Shown here one piece after another: positions 35,209 to 44,105 of a DNA stretch of 64,000 bases (positions are counted from its first letter, which is position 1; every line of letters starts with the position of its first letter). Below the pieces are notes generated by a model. That model saw nothing but the letters and a program-made list of their open reading frames with translations, was not told where the DNA came from and made no database searches. This stretch comes from JACDBZ01 sp036262075 (lineage in GTDB: Bacteria; Chloroflexota; Limnocylindria; QHBO01). The position numbers and the translations under genes were made by a program. The stretch is taken from contig DATAJO010000030.1 of assembly GCA_036262075.1 (NCBI GenBank), positions 1 to 64,000 on the forward strand, in the 5' to 3' direction.

Positions 35209-37115
35209 CACGACACACCGATCGCCTCGTGGCCGACGCGGTTCGGGATCGGCTCGGCGCCGATGCCCTCGGACGGCTGGCCGCGCTCCGCCGCCGGCTG
35301 TGGTGGCGCCGCGCCGTCCGGTTCGGTCTCGTCGCGCTCGCGGCCGCGGCCGTCGCCGTCGCCCTCGTCCAGCTCGCCAGCCGCGCCTTCCCGTTCGAGG
35401 CGACCCGCCTCGTCCAGCTCGGCGCGATCGGCGTCGCCGCCGTCGGCTGGCTCGTCGCCACGTGGCGCCGCCGGCCGTCGCTCGTCGAGGCCGCCCGTCG
35501 GGCGGACGAGGAGCTCGACCTTCGCCAGCGGCTCGGCACGGCCCTCGAGATCGCGGCGCACGAGCGGCAGGACGAGCTCGAGGCACGGCAGCTGGCGGAC
35601 GCCCGCGCCCACCTCAACGCCGCCGAGCTGCGGCGCGCGTTCCGCCCCCGCCTCGCGCGCCGGCCGCTGGCCGTCGCCGGCATCGGCATGGCGATGACGC
35701 TGCTGCTCGTGGCGTGGCCGAACCCGCAGGACGCCCTGCTCGAGGAGCGGCGCGCGGCCCGGGAGGCGGCCGAGCGGGTGGCCGAGCAGGTCGAGGACAT
35801 CGCCGACGAGATCGGCGAGGAGAACGTCGACAACCCCGATCCGCGGCGCGAGGAGCTCGAGCGCCAGCTGCGCGAGCTCGCCGAGCAGCTGCGACGCGAC
35901 GGCGCCGACCGCGAGGCCACGCTGGCCCGCATCGGCTCCGTGCAGGAAGAGCTGTCGCGCATGACCGATCCGCAGGCCTCCGAGCGCGATGCCGCGCTGA
36001 CCCAGCTCGCGCGCGCGGTGAGCCGCGCGGCGACCGGCGACCAGGAGGCGAACCCCGACGGGGATGTCGAGGAGGCGGCCGAGGACCTCGAGAAGCTCGG
36101 CGAACGGGCCGGCTCGATGAGCGAGGAGGAGGCCGCCGAGCGTGCCGCTGCCCTGCGGCAGACGGCGCAGGCCGGTGCGGCGAGCCAGCCGCAGGCGGCA
36201 CGCGCGCTGGCCGAGGCGGCCGATGCCCTCGAGCGCGCGGCCCGCTCCGGGTCCGAGGAGGATCGCCAGGCGGCCCAGGAGGCGCTCGATCGCGCCGCCG
36301 ACGCGCTGCGTGGCGCGAATCGCGACCGCCAGGTCCAGCGCGACGTGGCGCGCGCCCAGTCGGCGCTCCAGGACGGCGCGCGCCAGGTCGCCCGCGCCGG
36401 GCAGCAGACCGGCAGCAACGGCGAGCCGCGCCCGGGTTCGTCCGGCCAGCCGCAGCCCGGCTCGTCGGGTCAGCCACAGCCGGGTGGCTCGGGCCAGCCA
36501 CAGCCGGGTTCTTCCGGCCAGCCACAGCCGGGTTCCTCCGGCCAGCCACAGCCGGGCTCATCCGGCCAGCCCGGGAATCAGCCGGGCAACCAACCGGGGA
36601 ATCAGCCGGGCAACCAGCCCGGGAATCAGCCGGGCAACCAACCGGGGAATCAGCCGGGCAACCAGCCCGGGAACCAGCCGGGCAACCAGCCCGGGAACCA
36701 GCCGGGCAACCAGCCCGGGAACCAGCCGGGCAGCGGGCAGCAGCCGGGTGCCGGTGGCGGCACGAACGTCAGGCGCATCCCGAGCGGCGGCCTGCGCACC
36801 GGCGGCTTCGACGGGCCGACCCAGGGCAACCGCGGCTTCGAGGTCGACGGCCTCGACGGCATCCTCACCGATTTCGATCGGCTCGGACGCCCGGGCGACC
36901 CGGACTTCGTCGCCGGCAGCGGCGGCAATGGCGGCAACGACCAGACCGGCTCCGGCAACGGCGAGGGCTTCCGCAACGACAGCGTCGTCCCGTACCGATC
37001 GGTCTTCGGCCTGTTCTACGACTACGCGCAGGCGGCCCTCGACCGGCAGCAGGTGCCGATCACGCTGAAGGACCTCGTGCGCGACTACTTCTCCCGCCTG
37101 GAACCGACGGAGTGA
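35205..37115 (+). CDS. Membrane-anchored coiled-coil protein with PGSSGQPQ and PGNQ repeats
   Basis: 636 residues. Two pairs of N-terminal membrane segments (about 38-60, 68-88 and near 160-178) are followed by a long charged coiled coil (about 185-400, very rich in Glu, Arg and Ala). A low-complexity linker then holds five and a half PGSSGQPQ units (36432-36569) and thirteen PGNQ units (36570-36725). A compact C-terminal domain follows (FEVDGLDGILTDFDRLGRPG, ending VPYRSVFGLFYDYAQAALDR, then ITLKDLVRDYFSRLEP). The architecture resembles DUF4175-like proteins found beside MoxR/DUF58 genes. The start is set by ATGA overlap. The linker may span a wall or let the two halves move independently. 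Confidence 0.8.
   Translation: MTRHTDRLVADAVRDRLGADALGRLAALRRRLWWRRAVRFGLVALAAAAVAVALVQLASRAFPFEATRLVQLGAIGVAAVGWLVATWRRRPSLVEAARRADEELDLRQRLGTALEIAAHERQDELEARQLADARAHLNAAELRRAFRPRLARRPLAVAGIGMAMTLLLVAWPNPQDALLEERRAAREAAERVAEQVEDIADEIGEENVDNPDPRREELERQLRELAEQLRRDGADREATLARIGSVQEELSRMTDPQASERDAALTQLARAVSRAATGDQEANPDGDVEEAAEDLEKLGERAGSMSEEEAAERAAALRQTAQAGAASQPQAARALAEAADALERAARSGSEEDRQAAQEALDRAADALRGANRDRQVQRDVARAQSALQDGARQVARAGQQTGSNGEPRPGSSGQPQPGSSGQPQPGGSGQPQPGSSGQPQPGSSGQPQPGSSGQPGNQPGNQPGNQPGNQPGNQPGNQPGNQPGNQPGNQPGNQPGNQPGNQPGNQPGSGQQPGAGGGTNVRRIPSGGLRTGGFDGPTQGNRGFEVDGLDGILTDFDRLGRPGDPDFVAGSGGNGGNDQTGSGNGEGFRNDSVVPYRSVFGLFYDYAQAALDRQQVPITLKDLVRDYFSRLEPTE
36432..36725 (+). repeat. In-frame tandem repeats: 24-nt (PGSSGQPQ) then 12-nt (PGNQ) units
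   Basis: Five full and one partial 24-nt unit are followed by thirteen 12-nt units. Codons alternate regularly in the 12-nt block (CCC-GGG-AAT/C then CCG-GGC-AAC), giving a 24-nt and partly a 48-nt higher-order period. The repeats likely expand and contract by slippage or unequal recombination. Confidence 0.95.
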
Positions 37116-37126
37116 GCGAGACACCG

Positions 37127-38167
37127 ATGACCGAGCCGATCCCGAGCACCACGGCCACCCCGTCCACCGCGGACGCCACCGAATCGCCGATGACTCCGGA
37201 GCAGTTCGCCGAGCGCGCCGTGGCGATCGAGCAGGAGGTGGGCCGCCTCATCGTCGGCCAGGGCCAGCTCGTGCGGCAGACGCTCATCAGCCTGCTCGCC
37301 GGCAGCCACGCCCTGCTCGAGGGCGTGCCGGGCCTCGGCAAGACGATGCTGGTGCGGACGATGTCCGAGGCGCTCGACCTCGGCTTCAGCCGCATCCAGT
37401 TCACCCCCGACCTCATGCCGGCCGACATCGTCGGCACGAACATCATCGTCGAGGAGGGCGGCGAGCGACGGTTCCGCTTCCAGCAGGGGCCGATCTTCAG
37501 CAACCTCGTCCTCGCCGACGAGATCAACCGTGCGACGCCGAAGACCCAGTCGGCGCTGCTCGAGGCGATGCAGGAGCACCGGGTCACCGTCGCAAAGCAG
37601 CAGTACACGCTGTCCGAGCCGTTCTTCGTGCTGGCCACCCAGAACCCGCTCGAGATGGAGGGCACGTATCCCCTGCCGGAGGCGCAGCTGGATCGGTTCT
37701 TCTTCAAGATCGACGTGCCGTTCCCGTCCGAGGAGGACCTCGTGCGGATCGTGGAGCGCACGACCGGCACCGAGCAGCCGTCGGTCGGCAAGGCCGCCAC
37801 CGGCGCCGAGGTGCTCGACATGCAGCGCCTGGCGCGGGACGTCCCGATCGCCTCGCACGTCATGGCCTACGCGATCCGCATCCTGCGCGGGACGCACCCG
37901 GAGACCGAGAAGGTGCCGGACATCGTAAAGCAGTACGTTCGCTACGGCGCCTCGCCGCGCGGTGCACAGGCAATTGTCCTGGGCGCGAAGATCCACGCCC
38001 TCCTCGACGGCCGATTCAACGTCTCGTACGGCGACGTGCAGGCTGTCGCGGCGCCGGCGCTCCGGCATCGGATCATCCTGAACTTCGAGGGTGAGGCCGA
38101 GGGCATCAGCACCGATTCGGTCGTGCGCGCGATCATCGCCGAGACGCCCACCGAGCCGGCCGAGTAG
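37127..38167 (+). CDS. MoxR-family AAA ATPase
   Basis: 346 residues from ATG 37127; a GTG at 37112 overlapping the previous stop is an equally placed alternative. Walker A LLEGVPGLGKTML near 58-70, Walker B VLADEINRATPKTQSALLEAM, sensor 1 VLATQNPLEMEGTYPLPEAQLDRF, then SPRGAQAIVLGAKIHALLDGR in the lid domain. MoxR ATPases act as chaperones that activate or assemble vWA-domain proteins, three of which follow in the operon. A 30-residue Thr/Ser/Pro-rich N-terminus precedes the AAA core. Confidence 0.93.
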   Translation: MTEPIPSTTATPSTADATESPMTPEQFAERAVAIEQEVGRLIVGQGQLVRQTLISLLAGSHALLEGVPGLGKTMLVRTMSEALDLGFSRIQFTPDLMPADIVGTNIIVEEGGERRFRFQQGPIFSNLVLADEINRATPKTQSALLEAMQEHRVTVAKQQYTLSEPFFVLATQNPLEMEGTYPLPEAQLDRFFFKIDVPFPSEEDLVRIVERTTGTEQPSVGKAATGAEVLDMQRLARDVPIASHVMAYAIRILRGTHPETEKVPDIVKQYVRYGASPRGAQAIVLGAKIHALLDGRFNVSYGDVQAVAAPALRHRIILNFEGEAEGISTDSVVRAIIAETPTEPAE

Positions 38168-38204
38168 GCGCCATGGCGCGCCGATCCCGAGTGGTGGCCG
38201 GACG

Positions 38205-39101
38205 ATGACGGTCGCCGAGACCGAGCGCTCGCGGCTCTTCGACGAGACGTTCCTCCGCCGCCTCGAGCAGCTCGAGCTCGCCTCGCGCCGCCTCACCGCG
38301 GGGCGCATGAAGGGCGAGCGACGCTCCGTGCGGCGCGGCCAGAGCGTCGAGTTCGCCGACTACCGCACGTACGCCACCGGCGACGACCTGCGGCAGCTCG
38401 ACTGGAACGCGTACGCCCGGCTCGAGCGGCTGTTCGTGAAGCTGTTCGTCGAGGAGGAGGATGTCACCGTCCACGTCCTCGTCGACGCGTCGCGCTCGAT
38501 GGACTACGGCGAGCCGAACAAGCTGGACGCGGCCCGCCGGGCGGCGGCCGCCCTCGCCTACCTCGGCCTCGCGAGCATGGACCGCGTGAGCGTCGCCTTC
38601 CTCGGCGACGGGACGGCCTCGCCGATGCGGCCGCTGCGCGGCAAGCGACGCGCCACCGAGCTGTTCACCTTCCTCACCGAGCCGCGCCACGAGCGGCTCA
38701 CCGGCCTCGCGTCCGCGGCGCGCGCGTACGCGTCGCGCATGCGCGGCACCGGCCCGCTCGTCCTCATCAGTGACCTCATGGACCCCGGCTACCTCGACGC
38801 GCTGCGCGACCTGGCCGGCACGCGCTCGCAGCTCTCCGTCCTCCACCTCCTCGCTCCCGAGGAGCTCGAGCCGGAGGTCGCGCCCGACGCGCGGCTCGTC
38901 GACCAGGAGACGGGGCAGCAGGTCGAGGTCAGCGGCGACGACGACCTCGTCGACCGCTACCGGGCCCGGCTCGAGGAATGGTCCGAGGAGATCGGCTCGT
39001 TCGTCAGCCGCCGTGGTGGCGCGTACGTCCGCGTGCCGTCCGACATCGACCTCGCCGACCTCCTCTTCGACGTCCTCCGCCGTCGCCGGGTCGTGGAGTG
39101 A
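38205..39101 (+). CDS. DUF58 domain protein (vWA-like)
   Basis: 298 residues. DUF58 signature GERRSVRRGQSVEFADYRTYATGDDLRQLDWNAYARLERLFVKLF (about 38-82), followed by a degenerate vWA core VHVLVDASRSMDYG with the DxSxS metal site intact and VLISDLMDPGYLDAL. DUF58 proteins regularly follow MoxR and are presumed clients. It lies 37 nt after moxR. No membrane segment is present. Confidence 0.92.
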   Translation: MTVAETERSRLFDETFLRRLEQLELASRRLTAGRMKGERRSVRRGQSVEFADYRTYATGDDLRQLDWNAYARLERLFVKLFVEEEDVTVHVLVDASRSMDYGEPNKLDAARRAAAALAYLGLASMDRVSVAFLGDGTASPMRPLRGKRRATELFTFLTEPRHERLTGLASAARAYASRMRGTGPLVLISDLMDPGYLDALRDLAGTRSQLSVLHLLAPEELEPEVAPDARLVDQETGQQVEVSGDDDLVDRYRARLEEWSEEIGSFVSRRGGAYVRVPSDIDLADLLFDVLRRRRVVE

Positions 39102-39165
39102 TGACCGTGGAGCGGCCTCGCGAGCAGTCCAACGCGGCTGACCGGCCGGGGACGGGAGGCGCACC

Positions 39166-41106
39166 TTGATCGTCCCGCTGGCACTCATCGGCCTCATCAG
39201 CCTGCCGGTGATCGTGGCCTTCTACATGCTGCGGCTGCGGCGTCGCGACGTGCCGGTCGGCTCGACGTTCCTGTGGCAGCAGCTCATCCGCGACGTCGAG
39301 GCCAACGCGCCGTGGCAGCGGCTGCGGTTCAGCTGGCTGCTCCTCGTCCAGCTGCTCATCGCGGCCATCGTCGTCGTGGCGGCCGCGCGCCCCTTCACGC
39401 CCGTCCAGTCGGACCTCGCCGCGAACGTCGTCCTGATCGTCGACACCAGCGCCTCGATGGCGACGAGCATCGGCGGCGAGGACCGCATCGCGCTGGCGCG
39501 GGACCGCGCCGCGGAGGTCGTGGGTCGGCTGCCGGAGGGCGGCACGGTCACGGTCGTGGCGGCCGCGGACAGCGCCAACGTGCTCGTCAGCGAGACCGAC
39601 GACCGCGACGCGGCGCTCGAGGCCATCGACGGCATCACCGCCACGCAGATCCCGGGCGACCTGACCGATGCGTTCGCCCTGGCCAGCGCGCTGGCCGCCA
39701 AGGACTCCGACTCGACCATCGTGGTCGTGACCGATGCGGCCGGCGACGAGCTGCCGGCGCTCGGCGTCGGCGCCCCGGTCCAGGTCGAGCGCGTCGGCGA
39801 GACCGATGCGAACCAGGCGATCGCCGCACTCTCGGCCGTGCGCCGCTCGGGCGGTGCACAGCTCGACCTGTTCGTCGCCGTCTCGAACCCGTCGGGCGCC
39901 GAGGCGACCCGCCGGCTCGAGGTCTACGCCGACGGCGAGCTGGTCGACGCGCGCGACATGACGATCCCCGCCGGCCAGCGCGCCGAGGCGCTCATCGGCT
40001 CCGTGCCCGCGGCGGCACGGACGCTCGAGGCGCGCCTGGCGGGCAGCGACGCCCTGGCCACCGACGACCGCGCCGTGGCCGTCGTGCCGGCCGAGGAGGC
40101 GACCCGCGCGCTCGTCGTCGGTCCGGGCAACGCGTACCTCGAGAACGCCCTCGCCCTGCTCCCCCGCCTCGAGCTGTTCGCCGTCGGCATCGAGGGCTAC
40201 GAGGACGCGCTCGCCGACGCCGAGGAGGACGGCACGCCGTACGGCTTCGTCGTCTTCGACGGCGTCGTCCCGGACGAGGCGCCCGCCGTCCCCGCCCTGT
40301 ACGTCGACCCGCGCGACGACGGCGCCTTCGGCACGGTCGGCGGCCGGATCGACTCGCCGGGCATCGACCGCACCGACCCGAACGACCCGATCCTCCGCTT
40401 CGTCGACCTCACCACCGTCCATATCGGCCGGGCGCGGTCGATCGAGCTGGCCGACGGCCTCGACCCGGTCGTGTCGACGCCAGCCGGCGCGCCGCTCGTC
40501 GCCGCGGGCTCCGTGGCCGGCACGCCGACCGCGGTCATCGCCTTCGACCTCGACGAGTCGGACCTGCCGCTCCAGGTCGCCTTCCCGCTGCTCATGAGCA
40601 ACCTCGTCGACGCGCTGCTGCCGGTCGGCGAGGGGATCCTGCCCTCGTCGATGAAGCTCGGCGAGCCGATCCGCGTGCGCGTCGACCCGGCCATCGAGCG
40701 GGTCACCGTCCACGACGACGACGGCACCGAGCGCGAGGTCCCGGTCATCGGCGGTGAGCTGACGCTGCCGGGCGCCGATCGGGTCGGGCTGCGCGAGCTC
40801 GTCGCCGTCAGCACCGATCCCGAGCTCGACGGCAAGGTGCTGGGCACGACGGCGGTGAACCTGTTCAGCAACGACGAGTCGGACGTCACGCCCGGCGACC
40901 CGACGCGCATCACCGACATGGGCCGCGTTCCGGACGACGGGCCGACGGCCGCCCAGCCGGCCCGCGCCGAGTGGTGGTGGCCGCTCGCCATCGCCGCGCT
41001 CGCGCTGCTGGCGGTCGAGTGGCTCCTCTTCCATCGGCCTACCCGACGTTCCATCGGGCGTGCCTTCGGGCGCCGTCCGCAGCCGCTCGGGGGCCGTGCC
41101 CGATGA
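39166..41106 (+). CDS. BatA-like membrane vWA protein
   Basis: 646 residues from a TTG at 39166 with SD GGGAGG 6 nt upstream. Two N-terminal helices frame the BatA_N motif FYMLRLRRRDVPVGSTFLWQQ. The vWA domain shows VVLIVDTSASM with the DxSxS site near residue 88. Extracytoplasmic domains follow, and a C-terminal helix WWWPLAIAALALLAVEWLLF anchors the tail (RRSIGRAFGRRPQPLGGRAR). BatA-type proteins act with MoxR ATPases in envelope stress or aerotolerance systems. It overlaps the next gene by ATGA. Confidence 0.88.
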   Translation: MIVPLALIGLISLPVIVAFYMLRLRRRDVPVGSTFLWQQLIRDVEANAPWQRLRFSWLLLVQLLIAAIVVVAAARPFTPVQSDLAANVVLIVDTSASMATSIGGEDRIALARDRAAEVVGRLPEGGTVTVVAAADSANVLVSETDDRDAALEAIDGITATQIPGDLTDAFALASALAAKDSDSTIVVVTDAAGDELPALGVGAPVQVERVGETDANQAIAALSAVRRSGGAQLDLFVAVSNPSGAEATRRLEVYADGELVDARDMTIPAGQRAEALIGSVPAAARTLEARLAGSDALATDDRAVAVVPAEEATRALVVGPGNAYLENALALLPRLELFAVGIEGYEDALADAEEDGTPYGFVVFDGVVPDEAPAVPALYVDPRDDGAFGTVGGRIDSPGIDRTDPNDPILRFVDLTTVHIGRARSIELADGLDPVVSTPAGAPLVAAGSVAGTPTAVIAFDLDESDLPLQVAFPLLMSNLVDALLPVGEGILPSSMKLGEPIRVRVDPAIERVTVHDDDGTEREVPVIGGELTLPGADRVGLRELVAVSTDPELDGKVLGTTAVNLFSNDESDVTPGDPTRITDMGRVPDDGPTAAQPARAEWWWPLAIAALALLAVEWLLFHRPTRRSIGRAFGRRPQPLGGRAR

Positions 41107-44105
41107 GCCTGCCCGTCGGCTTCACCGAGCCGGCCTGGCTGTGGCTGGCGCTGCCGGCGGCGGCCATCGTCGTCATCGGCTGGCTGGCCGCCTCGCGCAC
41201 GCTGCCGCGCGCGCGGCGCATCGGCTCCCTGGTCGTCCGGCTCGTCCTCGTGGCGTGCCTCGTGCTCGCCCTCGCCGGCATGCGCCTCGCGCTGCCGGCG
41301 GATCGGCTCAGCGTCGTGTTCCTGCTCGACGCCAGCGCCTCGATGCTCGACGCGTCCCGCGAGGAGCTCGTCGAATGGGCGCGCGACACGGTGGGCGACA
41401 AGCCGGAAGGCGACACCGCGGCGGTCGTCGTTTTCGGCGCCAACGCCCTCGTCGATCGGCTGCCGAGCGAGGTCACCGACCTCGCCGATCCGGCGTCGCA
41501 GCCCGTCGTCGGCGCCACCGATATCGGTGCCGCCGTGCGCCTGGCGGCCGCGATCATGCCGGCCGGGCACCAGGCACGGATCGTCCTCCTGTCGGACGGC
41601 AACGACACCGCCGGAGAGGCGGATGCGGCCATCGCCGCCGCGGCGACGCGCGGGATCCGGCTCGACGTCGTCATGCCGGCCGACGAGTCGGCCGCCGAGG
41701 TGCTCGTCGACGCGGTCGACGCCCCGAACGGCGCGCGGGTGGGCGAGACGATCGACCTGTCGGTGCGGCTGCGCTCGACGATCACGACCGACGCCACGCT
41801 GCGGCTCCTCGCCGACGGCGCGACGATCGCCACCCGCGAGCTGTCGCTCGAGCCGGGAGTGACGACGATCCCGTTCTCAGTCACCGCCGACGAGGCGGGC
41901 TTCCACGTCTTCCGCGCCATCATCGAGCCGGACGAGGACCGCTTCACCGAGAACAACGCCGCCGATGCCTATGTGCTCGTCACCGGCGAGCCCCGCGTCC
42001 TCCTCGCCACCGACGACGCGACCCGCGCCGCCGACCTCGTCGCGTCGCTCACCGACGGCAACCTCGACGTCGACGTCGTGGCCTCGACCGGCGTGCCGAG
42101 CTCGCTCACCACGCTCGCCGGCTACGACGCCGTCGTGCTCGACAACGTCGAGGCCGATGCGCTCGGCGAGGCGGCCATGGAGTCGCTCCAGGTCTACGTC
42201 CGCGACCTCGGGAAGGGGCTCGTCATGCTCGGCGGCCGCGACTCGTACGGGGCCGGCGGCTACCTCGACACCCCGATCGAGGAGACGATGCCGGTCTACA
42301 TGACCGTCCGCGACCGCGAGCGCTCGCCGGACGTGGCGATGGTCGCCGTCGTCGACCAGTCCGGGTCGATGGCCGACTGCCACTGCACCGGCGACTCGCG
42401 CGACACGGCCAACCCGTCGGGCCAGCGCGGCTTCGAGAAGGTCGACATCGCCAAGGAGGCGATCCTGCGCGCCGCCGAGGCCCTCGCCCCGACCGACCAG
42501 CTCGGCGTCGTCACGTTCAACGAGAACGCCCACTGGGCGGTGCGCACGTCGCCGATCGACTTCGGCGCGCTCCAGGCGGGTCTCGGCTTCCGGGCCGACG
42601 GCAACACGAACATCTACGCCGGGCTGAAGGCGGCGTACGACGACCTCGTCCAGAACCCGGCCACGCTGCGCCACATCATCCTCATCACCGACGGCTGGTC
42701 GCAGTCCGGCGCCTACGACGATCTCCTCGCCGATATGCGCGCCGCCGGGATCACGCTCTCGACGATCGGCACCGGCGGCGGATCGGCGCACGTCCTGCGC
42801 GAGCTCGCCGAGCGGTCGGGCGGCCGCTACTACGACGCCGCCGACGCGACGACGATCCCCGACATCTTCCTGCGCGAGACGATCCGCCAGGCCGGCGAGC
42901 AGGTCGTCGAGGAGGAGTTCCAGCCGATCCCCTCGAGCCCGTCCGAGATCCTCGAGGGCCTCGATGCCGGCCGCCTGCCGCAGCTGCGCGGCTACAACGC
43001 CACGACCGCCAAGGGCTCGGCGACGGTGTCGCTGCTCACCGGGCGCGAGGACCCGCTCCTCGCCCAGTGGCAGTACGGCCTCGGACGCGCCGCGGCGTGG
43101 ACCTCCGACGCGCGGCAGGCATGGGCCACGCCCTGGATCGGCACGCCGGAGTTCGGCACGCTGACCGCCCAGCTCGTGGCGTGGACCCTGCCGCCGCAGG
43201 ACGCCGAGGGCATCGACGTCCGTTTCTCGCCCGGCGCCGACGGCAGGCTGAACGTCGAGGTCACCTCGATCGACGACGACGGGGCGCCGCGGAACTTCTA
43301 CCGCACCGTCCTGCGCCTTGTGTCGCCCGACCTCGAGCCGACGCAGGCCGTGCTCGAGCAGGTCGGCCCGGGCCGCTACGCGGGCACGATCCGCGCCGAC
43401 GACCCCGGCGCCTACCTCGTGCGGGTGGCTCAGACCTACGAGGACGAGGAGCGCACCGATGCGGCGAGCCGCACGCTCGGCCTCGTCTCACCCGCCGCCG
43501 ACGAGTTCCGACGGCTCGGCGTCGACGCCGATGCGCTGGCGCGCTTCGCGGATGCCGGCGGCGGCGTGAGCCACGAGCTCGGCGTCGAGGAGTCCGACAC
43601 CCCGGTCTGGCGGCACGACATCCCGGCCAGCGCCTTCCCGACGCCCGTCTGGCCGTGGCTCCTGCTCCTCGCCATCGTCCTCGTGCCGATCGACGTCGGC
43701 GTCCGCCGCGTCGCCCTCGCCCGCAGCGACCTCGACCGCGCCCGGGCCTGGGTCGCGCGGCGGGTCGGCCTCGGCACGAAGTCAGTCGAGGAGGTCCCGG
43801 GGTTGAGCGAGCTCCGCGCGGCGCGCGATCGCAGCGTCCGCCGCTCCGGCCGGCTCTCCCGACCGACCGCCGGCGGCGCCGATGCCGTCGAGCCGGTGGC
43901 CGCCACCCAGGCGACGCCGCCGCCTCCGGTCGCCGCGGCCATGCCGCCGCCCACGACGTCGGCGCCGCGACAGCCGGCCGCCGCACCGGCTCCTCCGCCA
44001 CCTTCCGCGCCGGCTGCTCCCACGCCGCCACCGGGGGCCGGAGCCGAGGTGCCTGGCGAGACGCTCGCCGAGCGCCTCGCCCGACGGCGGCGCGGCGGCC
44101 GCTAG
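41103..44105 (+). CDS. 1000-residue membrane protein with two vWA domains and a glutaminase-like domain
   Basis: Two N-terminal helices precede a first vWA domain (VVFLLDASASMLDAS, about residue 75). A beta domain and a GATase1-like Rossmann part follow (RVLLATDDATRAADLVASL to YDAVVLDNVEADALGEAAM), then a second vWA (VAVVDQSGSMADCHC, about 418) continuing to HIILITDGWSQSGAY and RYYDAADA. C-terminally there is a helix (PVWPWLLLLAIVLVPIDVGV) and a long Pro/Ala-rich cytoplasmic tail. It is the last gene of the operon begun at 30663 and the probable large client of MoxR. Its stop codon shares CTAG with that of the convergent gene on the other strand. Confidence 0.87.
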   Translation: MSLPVGFTEPAWLWLALPAAAIVVIGWLAASRTLPRARRIGSLVVRLVLVACLVLALAGMRLALPADRLSVVFLLDASASMLDASREELVEWARDTVGDKPEGDTAAVVVFGANALVDRLPSEVTDLADPASQPVVGATDIGAAVRLAAAIMPAGHQARIVLLSDGNDTAGEADAAIAAAATRGIRLDVVMPADESAAEVLVDAVDAPNGARVGETIDLSVRLRSTITTDATLRLLADGATIATRELSLEPGVTTIPFSVTADEAGFHVFRAIIEPDEDRFTENNAADAYVLVTGEPRVLLATDDATRAADLVASLTDGNLDVDVVASTGVPSSLTTLAGYDAVVLDNVEADALGEAAMESLQVYVRDLGKGLVMLGGRDSYGAGGYLDTPIEETMPVYMTVRDRERSPDVAMVAVVDQSGSMADCHCTGDSRDTANPSGQRGFEKVDIAKEAILRAAEALAPTDQLGVVTFNENAHWAVRTSPIDFGALQAGLGFRADGNTNIYAGLKAAYDDLVQNPATLRHIILITDGWSQSGAYDDLLADMRAAGITLSTIGTGGGSAHVLRELAERSGGRYYDAADATTIPDIFLRETIRQAGEQVVEEEFQPIPSSPSEILEGLDAGRLPQLRGYNATTAKGSATVSLLTGREDPLLAQWQYGLGRAAAWTSDARQAWATPWIGTPEFGTLTAQLVAWTLPPQDAEGIDVRFSPGADGRLNVEVTSIDDDGAPRNFYRTVLRLVSPDLEPTQAVLEQVGPGRYAGTIRADDPGAYLVRVAQTYEDEERTDAASRTLGLVSPAADEFRRLGVDADALARFADAGGGVSHELGVEESDTPVWRHDIPASAFPTPVWPWLLLLAIVLVPIDVGVRRVALARSDLDRARAWVARRVGLGTKSVEEVPGLSELRAARDRSVRRSGRLSRPTAGGADAVEPVAATQATPPPPVAAAMPPPTTSAPRQPAAAPAPPPPSAPAAPTPPPGAGAEVPGETLAERLARRRRGGR

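Noticed and set aside
36432..36725. CRISPR or VNTR of non-coding type
   Set aside because: The repeats are in frame inside a well supported gene and encode PGSSGQPQ/PGNQ units.
34898..38167. A 1089-codon plus-strand frame ending in MoxR
   Set aside because: The portion before 37112 is a low-complexity shadow of the coiled-coil gene; family similarity starts at the MoxR N-terminus.
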